From positions 1 to 7,703 of the forward strand of contig CACXGR010000287.1 in NCBI GenBank assembly GCA_902767235.1: 7,703 nucleotides of DNA, written 5' to 3'. This document shows positions 1 through 6,228 of the stretch, piece by piece; the first letter of the stretch is position 1, and the number at the start of each line of letters is the position of its first letter. Origin of the DNA: an uncultured Lachnospiraceae bacterium (GTDB lineage: Bacteria; Bacillota; Clostridia; Lachnospirales; Lachnospiraceae). Both the position numbers and the translations under genes were made by a program. The notes below the pieces were generated by a model. It saw nothing but the letters and a program-made list of their open reading frames with translations. It searched no databases and was not told where the DNA came from.

Positions 1-1253
1 GCAAAGGTGATCAGTGTAGGCCGCAGCGAATCTCCCATCCCCCGCAGCGTCGCAAAAAACACGCCGCTCGGAATATACAGAATGTAGAACGGCAGCAGAT
101 ACCGCATCATGGAGACGCCGATCTCTATGACGCCGGCGTCTGTGGTGAAGAGTCCCAGCCAGATCGGACAGCCCGCATACATGATCACGATCGTCAGCCC
201 CATAAATATATACATCAGCACGGCGCCCTGCCTTGCGGCCCTGAACACCCGGTCCATCCTGCCGGCGCCGTAGTTCTGGCCGACAAAGGTCGTGATGGAG
301 ACCGCAAATGCCTGTTCCAGCATCCAGTAGAAGGACTCAATGCGGACAAAGCCGGCATAGGCCGCCACCGTATCCGTGCCGAAGGTATTTACAGCCGAGG
401 TCAGCACAACGCAGGAAAAGGTATACATCAGTGTCTCAAAGCCCAGCGGGATCCCCAGCCGCAGCATTTTGAAGATCATCTCCCGCTGCATGCGAAGACA
501 TCTGAGGTCAAGCGGAGGCATCAGGTCCGACGGGTGCCCCGGCTCAGGCGGGTGCTCCGGCGCTTGCAGCTCGCACGGTTTTGGCCCTCGGCCGCGGATC
601 AGTGTCCCCATGACCAGGATCGCACTGAACGTCTGGCTCAGGATCGTCGCAAAAGCCGCTCCTCCAATGCCGAGCCTTAAAACCGCCACGAACAGAATAT
701 CCAGCACAATGTTCATCGCGCTGCAGATGAGCAGGAAGTGAAGCGGCCTCCTGGAGTCACCCACCGCGCGCAGCGCGCTCGCCCCCATATTGTAGAGCGC
801 ATGAGGGATGAGACCGCAGAACACGATCCGAAGGTAGAGCGTGGATTCCCTGAGTGTGTCCGCAGGCGCGCCCGCCAGCCTCAGTGCCGGTCCCGAGACG
901 GCCAGTCCGGCTGTCATGAACAGCGATCCCAGTACGATCGCCAGCGCAGCCGCATTGTGGAGCCCGTCGTCCAGAAGTTTTCTGTTGCGGGCGCCGTAAG
1001 CCTGGGAAAGGATCACGCCCGCGCCTCCCGCCACACCGATCATGAATTCCGTCACCATGGCGTAGATCTGGCCGGCAGATCCTCCCACGGCGGTCAGCGC
1101 TGTTTTGCCGACAAAGCGGCCGACGATGATCGTGTCCGCCGTATTATACAGAAGCTGCAGACAGGACGCCGCCAGCAGCGGTCCAAAATATCGAAGCATC
1201 TGTTTCCAGATCACTCCCTCCGTGATCGGATTGTACGCTTGGTTGTCAGACAA
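1..1253 (-). CDS. MATE-family multidrug/sodium-type efflux transporter, C-terminus cut by window
   Basis: This is an integral membrane exporter of the MATE family (MOP superfamily), which pumps cationic drugs or metabolites out of the cell using an ion gradient; the substrate cannot be read from sequence. About 417 residues are visible, all in one frame, against roughly 450 for the family, so perhaps 30-40 are missing. The N-terminus (NPITEGVIWKQ, then a hydrophobic run with NTADTIIVGRFVG) and the later segment GMGDSLRPT are typical of the family, with alternating hydrophobic helices between. I chose the TTG start at 1253 because an in-frame TAG lies just upstream (1257-1259), a GGAGG sits 7 nt before the TTG, and the next ATG would remove the conserved NPITEG region. 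The loop between the two halves (about residues 217-257) is unusually proline- and glutamate-rich. The gene begins 35 nt after the LUD gene on the same strand and is probably co-transcribed with it. Confidence 0.93.
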   Translation of the reverse strand, partial: MSDNQAYNPITEGVIWKQMLRYFGPLLAASCLQLLYNTADTIIVGRFVGKTALTAVGGSAGQIYAMVTEFMIGVAGGAGVILSQAYGARNRKLLDDGLHNAAALAIVLGSLFMTAGLAVSGPALRLAGAPADTLRESTLYLRIVFCGLIPHALYNMGASALRAVGDSRRPLHFLLICSAMNIVLDILFVAVLRLGIGGAAFATILSQTFSAILVMGTLIRGRGPKPCELQAPEHPPEPGHPSDLMPPLDLRCLRMQREMIFKMLRLGIPLGFETLMYTFSCVVLTSAVNTFGTDTVAAYAGFVRIESFYWMLEQAFAVSITTFVGQNYGAGRMDRVFRAARQGAVLMYIFMGLTIVIMYAGCPIWLGLFTTDAGVIEIGVSMMRYLLPFYILYIPSGVFFATLRGMGDSLRPTLITF

Positions 1254-1260
1254 ATTCTAT

Positions 1261-1265
1261 CCTCC
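1261..1265 (-). promoter_or_regulatory. Ribosome binding site deciding the TTG start of the MATE gene
   Basis: The minus strand reads GGAGG, then 7 nt, then TTG. There is no ATG or GTG in frame at a suitable distance, and an in-frame stop lies between this site and the start. This fixes a non-ATG start for the transporter. The site falls in the 35-nt gap after the LUD gene stop. Confidence 0.8.
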
Positions 1266-1288
1266 GGTCTCTATCCGGCCCTGCCGGT

Positions 1289-1918
1289 TCAGAATCCCAG
1301 CATATCATTGACCAGGATCACATGGATCCTGTCCGCGTGCTTGGAATACCTGGTGATCAGGAACTGGCAGCAGATGGTGTCGGGCGATTTGCAGTTCATG
1401 CAGGAACCTGTCTTGGCACAGGGCGTGTTGAGCCCGAAGCGCTGCGCGTTAATGGGGGCTGCCACATTTCTGGCCCTCTTCATTGCGCCGTCCACGTCGT
1501 CGCAGATCTTGTTCATGCCGGCGATCACGATGACTTTGCGGGGGCCCTGCGCCAGCGCAGAAACTCTGTTGGCATTTCCGTCGATGTTGACAAGGATGCC
1601 GTCCTCGGTCATCGCATTGGCGCTCATCAGATAGAAGTCGGCGTCATAGGCCGCGAGCATCGCCGCGCGCTTATCTTCTGCCTCGTCTCTGTCGATGAAG
1701 TTGTAATTGCCCTTTTTGAGGGCTTCCACCAGGCCGATCTCATGCACGCTCATGCCGCCGCCCATCGTCACACTGCTGCCCTCGGGGATCAGACAGAGCG
1801 CCTGCTGCAGCGCCGCCTCCTTATCCGCCGCGTAGTAGCCCGTCATATTGCGGGATGCCAGTCCTTTGATCACTTTCTGTGCCAGAAGCTCATTTCTCTT
1901 TGTTATGTTTGTATTCAT
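1289..1918 (-). CDS. LUD-domain protein (DUF162, LutC/YkgG-like) with C-terminal cysteine cluster
   Basis: This 209-residue protein belongs to the LUD (lactate utilization) domain family. Some family members work in L-lactate oxidation as LutC or part of LutB, but stand-alone members like this one have no settled role. The visible evidence is a glycine-rich stretch GSSVTMGGGMSVHE at 47-60, and the block ANAMTEDGILVNIDGNANRV at 100-119, which is a conserved LUD signature. A cysteine cluster (C167, C173, C176, C183, C184) near the C-terminus could bind a metal or an iron-sulfur cluster; that is inference. The start is well supported: AGGAGG (1926-1931) lies 7 nt before the ATG. No lutA or lutB gene is adjacent, so a lactate operon is not supported here. 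The gene lies 64 nt after the methyltransferase and 35 nt before the MATE exporter, all on the same strand. Confidence 0.9.
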   Translation of the reverse strand: MNTNITKRNELLAQKVIKGLASRNMTGYYAADKEAALQQALCLIPEGSSVTMGGGMSVHEIGLVEALKKGNYNFIDRDEAEDKRAAMLAAYDADFYLMSANAMTEDGILVNIDGNANRVSALAQGPRKVIVIAGMNKICDDVDGAMKRARNVAAPINAQRFGLNTPCAKTGSCMNCKSPDTICCQFLITRYSKHADRIHVILVNDMLGF

Positions 1919-1982
1919 TCTCCATCCTCCTACTCATATGAACAAAATACATTGCCGCCTCTTAGTATCGTCTGCATCAGGC
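1919..1982 (-). other. 64-nt gap between methyltransferase and LUD genes
   Basis: This gap holds the AGGAGG ribosome binding site of the LUD gene (1926-1931). I see no hairpin with a T-run, so transcription from idi probably continues through. It is AT-richer than the flanking genes and could hold a weak internal promoter, but I find no convincing -35/-10 pair. Confidence 0.4.
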
Positions 1983-2618
1983 TCACTGCTCCCTGCGCAG
2001 GATCACATTCAGCCATTTCTCGTCCTCCCGTCCGGGGCGGACATCCCCGGAGATCCACCGCTTACAGATGCACAGCGGCGTTTTCCCGCCGGCCGCCTCC
2101 GCCAGAAGTTTCTCCAGTCGCTCTTCATTCAGGTCCGTAAAGTATCGCCCGCTTCTCACGCCCTCAAAAGTCCCGTATTTGAAAGAGACATAGATGACAC
2201 CGCCTTTTTTCACTGCTTTCTCCATACGGGCCAGAATATCGGGCAATTTCTTAAACGGCACATGCAGTATGGACGAGCAGGCAAAGATCCCGTCGTAGCG
2301 TTCCTCTTCCTTCAGCTCTTCAAACAGCATCTGTTTTACCGGAATGCCGGCTGTCTGTGACGCGATCCGCACCATCTCGGCGGACCCGTCGCAGGCCTCC
2401 ACGGCGTATCCTTTGGACAGAAAATACCGGCTGTCTCTCCCCGATCCGCAGCCGAAGTCAAGGATCAGGCTCCCGGGCGCCAGATAGCCCAGAAAGCGGT
2501 CCTGTACTTCCGTGAACCTGACGTTCATTGTATCCGCAGCAAATCTGTCCGAATTGCGGTCATAGTACTCCAGTGTCAAATCTGTTCCGGATTTCCCGGA
2601 TATACGCCTGTCGCTCAT
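1983..2618 (-). CDS. Class I SAM-dependent methyltransferase
   Basis: This 211-residue protein has the Rossmann-type methyltransferase fold. Motif I is LILDFGCGSGRDS at 51-63, which binds S-adenosylmethionine. An acidic residue at the end of strand 2 (D77 in EACDGSAEMV) would bind the ribose, and FACSSILHVPF at 112-122 matches the post-motif region. KKGGVIYVSFKYG (137-149) is the usual strand-5 region. The substrate cannot be told. Length and motifs are those of small-molecule methyltransferases (Methyltransf_11/25 type, TehB-like), and I see no added domain. The ATG overlaps the stop of the idi-like gene as ATGA (2615-2618), which indicates translational coupling; a GGAAGG/AAGGTGA sequence just upstream is a usable ribosome binding site. 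Coupling to an isoprenoid enzyme makes an isoprenoid or lipid substrate thinkable, but nothing in the sequence shows it. Confidence 0.88.
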   Translation of the reverse strand: MSDRRISGKSGTDLTLEYYDRNSDRFAADTMNVRFTEVQDRFLGYLAPGSLILDFGCGSGRDSRYFLSKGYAVEACDGSAEMVRIASQTAGIPVKQMLFEELKEEERYDGIFACSSILHVPFKKLPDILARMEKAVKKGGVIYVSFKYGTFEGVRSGRYFTDLNEERLEKLLAEAAGGKTPLCICKRWISGDVRPGREDEKWLNVILRREQ

Positions 2619-3169
2619 TGCTCACCTTCCACTTGCTGTCCACAGGAACGCTCGCCTTCCCGCTCCAGAAATGCCATCACCTTGGGCGCCGCAATGATGA
2701 ACCAGCTGGAAAACCGCTCCGGTGTCTCCCGCAGCTCCTTCTTGAGATCCTCGAAGGCGATCCAGCGGATCTGAGACGCTTCCTCCGGGTTCACCTGCAC
2801 TTCTCCGTCATAGCTGCCCGCAAAGACGTGGTCGAATTCATACTCGATCAGATCCTCGCGAAACTGCGTGCGATAGATGAAGTCGAAGATCTCCTCCAGG
2901 CGGCAGTCGAAGCCCAGTTCCTCCCTCATGCGCCGGTGCACCGACTCCGTGAGTGTCTCCCCCTTTCGCTGGTGGGAACAGCAGGCGTTGCTCCAGAGCC
3001 CGCCGGAGTGGTACTTGTCCGGATTGCGCATCTGGATCAGCATCTCTCCGCCGCGCACGATAAATACGGAGAAAGCCCTGTGCAAAAGCCCCCTGCGATG
3101 GACCTCCTCCTTCGTTTTATATCCTGTGATATTGTCATCAAGGTCTACCAATACGATCAAGTTTTCCAT
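2615..3169 (-). CDS. idi: Isopentenyl-diphosphate delta-isomerase, type I (Nudix fold)
   Basis: This enzyme interconverts isopentenyl and dimethylallyl diphosphate in the cytosol, balancing the C5 units for prenyl chains such as undecaprenyl phosphate and quinone tails. The product is 184 residues from the chosen start, near the E. coli enzyme's length. Residues matching the known metal and catalytic sites are visible: H24 and H30 (VHRRGLLHRAFS), C64 and H66 (WSNACCSH), E84 in the Nudix-like helix RRMREELG, E109 and E111 (IEYEFDH), and W156 (FSSW). The frame stays open to an ATG at 3223, but I chose the ATG at 3169. The earlier ATGs lie upstream of, or inside, the candidate -10 element at 3204-3209, and family homology begins at MENLIVLVD. 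The ribosome binding site (AGGTG, 3 nt from the ATG) is weak. The gene ends in a 4-nt overlap with the methyltransferase. A related Nudix hydrolase is the main alternative. Confidence 0.85.
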   Translation of the reverse strand: MENLIVLVDLDDNITGYKTKEEVHRRGLLHRAFSVFIVRGGEMLIQMRNPDKYHSGGLWSNACCSHQRKGETLTESVHRRMREELGFDCRLEEIFDFIYRTQFREDLIEYEFDHVFAGSYDGEVQVNPEEASQIRWIAFEDLKKELRETPERFSSWFIIAAPKVMAFLEREGERSCGQQVEGEQ

Positions 3170-3203
3170 AAGCACCTGTTCCGATCGTTTTTTTGTACAC
3201 CTT

Positions 3204-3212
3204 ATCATACCA
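3204..3212 (-). promoter_or_regulatory. Candidate extended -10 promoter for the idi operon
   Basis: The minus strand reads TGGTATGAT, a TGn plus TATGAT extended -10. Transcription would start near 3197, giving a leader of about 28 nt before the ATG at 3169. No good -35 is seen; its expected position overlaps the opposing promoter's -10. This is a prediction from sequence only. Confidence 0.5.
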
Positions 3213-3226
3213 CACCCCCTCATTCA

Positions 3227-3235
3227 TGCTATAAT
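3227..3235 (+). promoter_or_regulatory. Extended -10 promoter for the murD-like/capA operon
   Basis: The plus strand reads TGCTATAAT: a perfect TATAAT with the TGn extension. The predicted start of transcription is near 3242, about 45 nt before the ATG at 3287. The -35 region (about 3207-3213) is poor, which fits an extended -10 promoter. It overlaps the idi promoter region on the other strand. Confidence 0.65.
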
Positions 3236-3286
3236 TATTTGTTGCATAGATCGCCAAAACATTACTATCAGGAGACAACACTTTTT

Positions 3287-4474
3287 ATGAAGATCACAGA
3301 TACCTTACGCGGAAAACGCGTCCTCCTCTGGGGCTACGGCCTGGAGGGCAAATCCACCGAGAAGTTCATCCGCAAGTACTGCAAAGACTGCCAAGTCTCT
3401 GTATTTCAGGGCAGGCGCGAGGACATCGATGAGGACGCCTATGACTATATCATCAAGAGCCCCGGCATCGTCGCCTGGGACCTGAGCAGCAAGTTCACAT
3501 CCATGACGGAGCTTTTCCTGAGCGAGTTCTCCGGGCAGGTGATCGGCGTCACCGGCACCAAGGGAAAGAGCACCACATCGTCCCTGATGTACACGGTCCT
3601 CTCCCGCTGCACAGACCGTCCGACGCTCCTTATGGGCAATATCGGCCTGCCGGCCCTCGACTACTACGGCGAGATCACGGACGACACCATCATTGTCTTC
3701 GAGATGTCCTGCCACCAGCTCGCCCACACCAAAATATCACCCCATATTGCCCTCTTCCTGAACCTGTACGAGGAGCACCTCGATTACTACAAGACCATGG
3801 ACAAGTATTTTCATGCCAAGGCCAACATTACCCTTCATCAGAAGCCGGAAGACTACCTCTTTGTCGGGAACAATGTGCCGCCGCTGGAGACAGCGGCTAA
3901 GGTGACCGTCATCTCCTATGACGATCCCATGCACTTCGACATGAATCTGAAGGGCGACCACAACCAGTTCAACGCGCGGTTCGTCTACGCCGTCAGCACC
4001 GGGCTCTTCGGCTGCGATCCGGACAAAGTCCGTGAAGCCCTGAAGGAATTCACGGGCCTTAGGCACCGCATGCAGTTTGCCGGCAATGTGAACGGCGTCG
4101 ACTACTACGACGACTCCATCTCCACGATCCCGGAGGCGGCCATCGCGGCCATCCGCAGCATCGAAAACGCCGGCACGATCCTGCTGGGCGGCATGGACAG
4201 AAACATTGATTATGATATTTTGATCGATTTTATCCGCGAGCACGGCCAGTACAGTTACATTCTCATGTACAAGTCCGGCGATCGGATCTATCGCGAACTC
4301 GGCGATCTGCCTTACTGCTATTACCGCGAAGACCTGCAGGGCGCCGTAGAGCTCGCCAAAGAGATCACCCCTGCCGGCAAAGCCTGCATCCTCTCCCCGG
4401 CTGCGGCTTCCTACGGCTACTTCAAGAACTTTGAGGAGCGCGGAGACGTGTTCCAGAAACTGATCCAAGAATAG
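3287..4474 (+). CDS. murD: MurD-like Mur ligase (UDP-N-acetylmuramoyl-L-alanine--glutamate ligase family)
   Basis: This 395-residue protein has the three-domain Mur ligase plan. MurD adds glutamate to UDP-MurNAc-L-alanine in the cytosol using ATP, an early step of peptidoglycan synthesis. Visible features are an N-terminal nucleotide-binding motif GYGLEGKS (16-23), a P-loop GVTGTKGKST (87-96), E139 in FEMSCHQL, H164 in YEEHLDYY, and K178, the likely carbamylated lysine. Later come DHNQFNA (224-230), GLRHRMQ (257-263), GGMDRN (301-306) and LSPAAASYGYFKNFEERGD (369-387), which closely match MurD. It is about 50 residues shorter than usual, partly in domain 1. The P-loop has K where most MurD have N, and DDSIST (275-280) stands where many have NDSKAT. 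It may therefore be a paralogue, possibly MurD2-like (L-Glu adding), rather than the housekeeping MurD. The ATG at 3287 follows AGGAGA by 11 nt. The frame is open further upstream, but that part is antisense to idi. Confidence 0.88.
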   Translation: MKITDTLRGKRVLLWGYGLEGKSTEKFIRKYCKDCQVSVFQGRREDIDEDAYDYIIKSPGIVAWDLSSKFTSMTELFLSEFSGQVIGVTGTKGKSTTSSLMYTVLSRCTDRPTLLMGNIGLPALDYYGEITDDTIIVFEMSCHQLAHTKISPHIALFLNLYEEHLDYYKTMDKYFHAKANITLHQKPEDYLFVGNNVPPLETAAKVTVISYDDPMHFDMNLKGDHNQFNARFVYAVSTGLFGCDPDKVREALKEFTGLRHRMQFAGNVNGVDYYDDSISTIPEAAIAAIRSIENAGTILLGGMDRNIDYDILIDFIREHGQYSYILMYKSGDRIYRELGDLPYCYYREDLQGAVELAKEITPAGKACILSPAAASYGYFKNFEERGDVFQKLIQE

Positions 4475-4514
4475 GCAGCTGCAACGCTGTCTCCCCGGAC
4501 AGAAAGGATCCCTC

Positions 4515-5678
4515 ATGAAAGATTCCACGACGCTTGCCTTTACCGGCGACATCGGTTTTGACCACTATATGCAGAACAAATGGGAGGACGAGGATCTCAT
4601 CGATCCCGCCCTTCTCGACATCCTGACCTCTTCCGACCACGTCATCGCCAACGTCGAGGGCCCTCTGGCCGGCGAGGACGCCGTCCGCGTCAAAGCGGCC
4701 GAGATGCGCCTCATGCACACGATCGATCCCCGGGCCGTCGTCGTTCTCCAAAGGATTCACGCCGACATCTGGAACCTGGCCAACAACCACATCATGGACG
4801 TGGGACCGGACGGACTTGCGATGACCCTGGAGGAGGCCCGCAGATGCGGCGCACAGACCATCGGCGCCCAGATGGACCTGGAGAGCGCCAAGCGCCCCGT
4901 CATTTTAGACGAAGCGGGCGGGATCGGCCTCTTCGGCGTCGGCTACCAGCGGGGATGCAAACCTGCCGGCCCCGATAAAGCCGGCTGCCTCAGCTGGAGC
5001 GCCATGGAGGACATTCATGAAGTCATCACCGGGATCAAAGAAAAATGCCGCTGGTGTGTCGTCGTCGCCCACGGAGGCGAGGAGTTCACGGCGATCCCCT
5101 CCCCCTACACCCGGGACCGCTACCTCAAGTATCTGGAGATGGGCGCGGACATCGTGGTCTCCCACCACCCCCACGTTCCGATGAATTATGAGCTCGTCGG
5201 TGACAAGGCCATCTTCTACTCCCTGGGCAATTTTATTTTTGACACCAACTACCAGCGCGCGCAGTTCAACACCGAAAAGGGAATCGTCCTGCAGCTGCAC
5301 TTTACAAAGGACAGCTATTCCTTCACCGCCCACGGACTTAAGATCGACCGCAGCACTGAGCACATTCTGAAGGCGGAACTGCCGAAGATCTTCGTCGACA
5401 TACCGGAGGACGAGTACAACAAGCTCCTCCCCCTCGCCTGCAAAATGTTCATCGCCGCCACCAAGCGCCAGCAGATCTTCCTCTATCCCGACAAATACAA
5501 GAACGCCACGGAGGCGGATTGGGAGGAGAACCTCATGAATCCCAAACGCAGCGGCCGCGTCGTCGGCGAAGGCCTCGACTTTCACATCATCTGCCCCATC
5601 GCGGCAGAGGCGGACAAAGGCGCCTGGAAAGAGAGCAGGCTGGAGGGCGTCAAAGAATTCATACTTGAGCAGATGTGA
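4515..5678 (+). CDS. CapA-family protein (PGA_cap, calcineurin-like metallophosphatase fold)
   Basis: This 387-residue protein belongs to the CapA/PgsA family, named for poly-gamma-glutamate capsule synthesis in Bacillus; many members are of unknown function. The conserved motifs appear in order: FTGDIGFD (9-16), NVEGPL (46-51), NLANNHIMD (87-95), AHGGEE (185-190), SHHPHVP (216-222) and YSLGNFIFD (235-243). The Asp, Asn and His residues in them suggest a dinuclear metal site. There is no signal peptide or membrane anchor, because the first motif begins at residue 9, so the protein is probably cytosolic, unlike Bacillus PgsA. The C-terminal 100 or so residues have no motif I recognise. The start is supported by AAAGGA 6 nt upstream. 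It lies 40 nt after the MurD-like gene with no terminator between, so the two are probably co-transcribed and may act on related glutamyl or amide-linked substrates; that link is inference. Confidence 0.9.
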   Translation: MKDSTTLAFTGDIGFDHYMQNKWEDEDLIDPALLDILTSSDHVIANVEGPLAGEDAVRVKAAEMRLMHTIDPRAVVVLQRIHADIWNLANNHIMDVGPDGLAMTLEEARRCGAQTIGAQMDLESAKRPVILDEAGGIGLFGVGYQRGCKPAGPDKAGCLSWSAMEDIHEVITGIKEKCRWCVVVAHGGEEFTAIPSPYTRDRYLKYLEMGADIVVSHHPHVPMNYELVGDKAIFYSLGNFIFDTNYQRAQFNTEKGIVLQLHFTKDSYSFTAHGLKIDRSTEHILKAELPKIFVDIPEDEYNKLLPLACKMFIAATKRQQIFLYPDKYKNATEADWEENLMNPKRSGRVVGEGLDFHIICPIAAEADKGAWKESRLEGVKEFILEQM

Positions 5679-5685
5679 ACGAAAA

Positions 5686-5723
5686 ATTCCACCGGGAACT
5701 GTTTTTGCAGTCCCCGGTGGAAT
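5686..5723. terminator. Bidirectional intrinsic terminator between capA-like and small membrane protein genes
   Basis: Arms at 5686-5701 and 5708-5723 pair over 16 positions with one mismatch, closing a 6-nt loop. On the plus strand the stem begins 7 nt after the CapA-family stop and is followed by CTTTTGC. On the minus strand the stem runs into TTTTTCGTTC, 52 nt after the small gene's stop. Position, stem strength and tails fit a shared terminator for convergent operons. Confidence 0.85.
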
Positions 5724-5775
5724 CTTTTGCATTCTGTATTCTCTCTCACAGAGCACAGGGCTCCGAACAGTTCTT

Positions 5776-6063
5776 TTACTGCTCTCCCGACATGACCAGC
5801 TTCGCGTTCGTATCCTTCACGACCCACTCCACAGCCTTCTCAGGGCTCTCAAACTCCCGCGTCTCGTGATAGCCGCAGAAGTGTCCGTCCTCCACTTTGT
5901 AGAGGCGCACGGTACTGCCGTTTAGCTCCGCAAACAGGCCGTCTTTCTTCCTGCCCGGATCCGCGTTCTCTTCCTGCTTCTGAATCTCCTTCGTGACGAC
6001 TAAGCCGGTGATTACCGCTCCGACCACTATACCTGTCGCCAGAATCCCTAATCTCTTGATCAT
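5776..6063 (-). CDS. Small protein of unknown function with one N-terminal membrane segment
   Basis: I do not recognise a family for this 95-residue protein. Residues 5-24 (LGILATGIVVGAVITGLVVT) form a hydrophobic segment after a short basic start (MIKR), so it is probably a signal anchor with the remainder outside the cell. No lipobox cysteine is present. A charged linker (about 25-42) is followed by a small folded-looking part, with FAELNGSTVRLYKVEDGHFCGY (44-65) and SPEKAVEWVVKD (73-84), which look like short beta strands and one helix. A strong ribosome binding site (AAAGGAG, 9 nt before the ATG) supports the start. It follows the lipoprotein gene on the same strand; 4 nt separate it from that gene's ancestral stop, so the two were probably translationally coupled. 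An intrinsic terminator follows its stop. Confidence 0.75.
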   Translation of the reverse strand: MIKRLGILATGIVVGAVITGLVVTKEIQKQEENADPGRKKDGLFAELNGSTVRLYKVEDGHFCGYHETREFESPEKAVEWVVKDTNAKLVMSGEQ

Positions 6064-6067
6064 AGTA

Positions 6068-6211
6068 TCACTCTCCTTTCAGCGGAACTGCCTGCATTCC
6101 CATAAAAATGCTCTTAAGCTGCTCTGTCGTAAGGCCTTTGCCCTCCTGTCCGGCATTGCACTCCACCACAAAATGAATGTTCTCCAGATCCGCATTTATA
6201 GAGGTGGAAGC
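6068..6211 (-). pseudogene. Detached, untranslated C-terminal part of the lipoprotein gene
   Basis: Downstream of the TGA at 6212-6214 the same reading frame stays open to a TGA at 6068-6070. After five codons of insert (ASTSI), it repeats the 12 codons NADLENIHFVVE, then gives CNAGQEGKGLTTEQLKSIF and a short tail MGMQAVPLKGE. GLTTEQLKSIF resembles the closing helix of many secreted Clostridia proteins of this kind. Removing the 69-nt unit would restore a 207-residue protein ending 4 nt before the next start. I see no good start codon of its own, so it is probably not translated now. Confidence 0.65.
6160..6196. repeat. 37-bp direct repeat, copy 1
   Basis: This is identical over 37 bp to 6229-6265, at an offset of 69 nt (23 codons). 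It lies within the detached lipoprotein tail and encodes NADLENIHFVVE on the minus strand. Confidence 0.97.
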
Positions 6212-6228
6212 TCATGAAGCAAGCTGAA
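6197..6228. other. 32-nt filler between the direct repeats, carrying the stop codon
   Basis: This segment is unique within the window and supplies the TGA that ends the lipoprotein. GGTGGA (6203-6208) could pair with TCCACC (6231-6236), with a second AGCT/AGCT pairing inside, so a weak hairpin is possible. On the plus strand it looks like a translation start (GAGGTGG, 6 nt, ATG), so it may be a fragment copied from another gene start. Confidence 0.5.

Noticed and set aside
738..2140. Long plus-strand frames (298 and 272 codons) opposite the MATE and LUD genes
   Set aside because: They are antisense shadows in GC-rich coding DNA: their peptides are rich in Arg, His and Ser with no motifs, while the minus-strand products match known families throughout.
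2528..3286. N-terminal extension of about 253 codons in frame with the MurD-like gene
   Set aside because: The extension is antisense to idi and the methyltransferase start. A good promoter and ribosome binding site lie just before the ATG at 3287, where MurD homology begins.
3737..5756. Long minus-strand frames opposite the MurD-like and CapA-family genes
   Set aside because: They are shadow frames, Val/Asp/Gly-rich without domains, opposite genes with clear motifs and ribosome binding sites.
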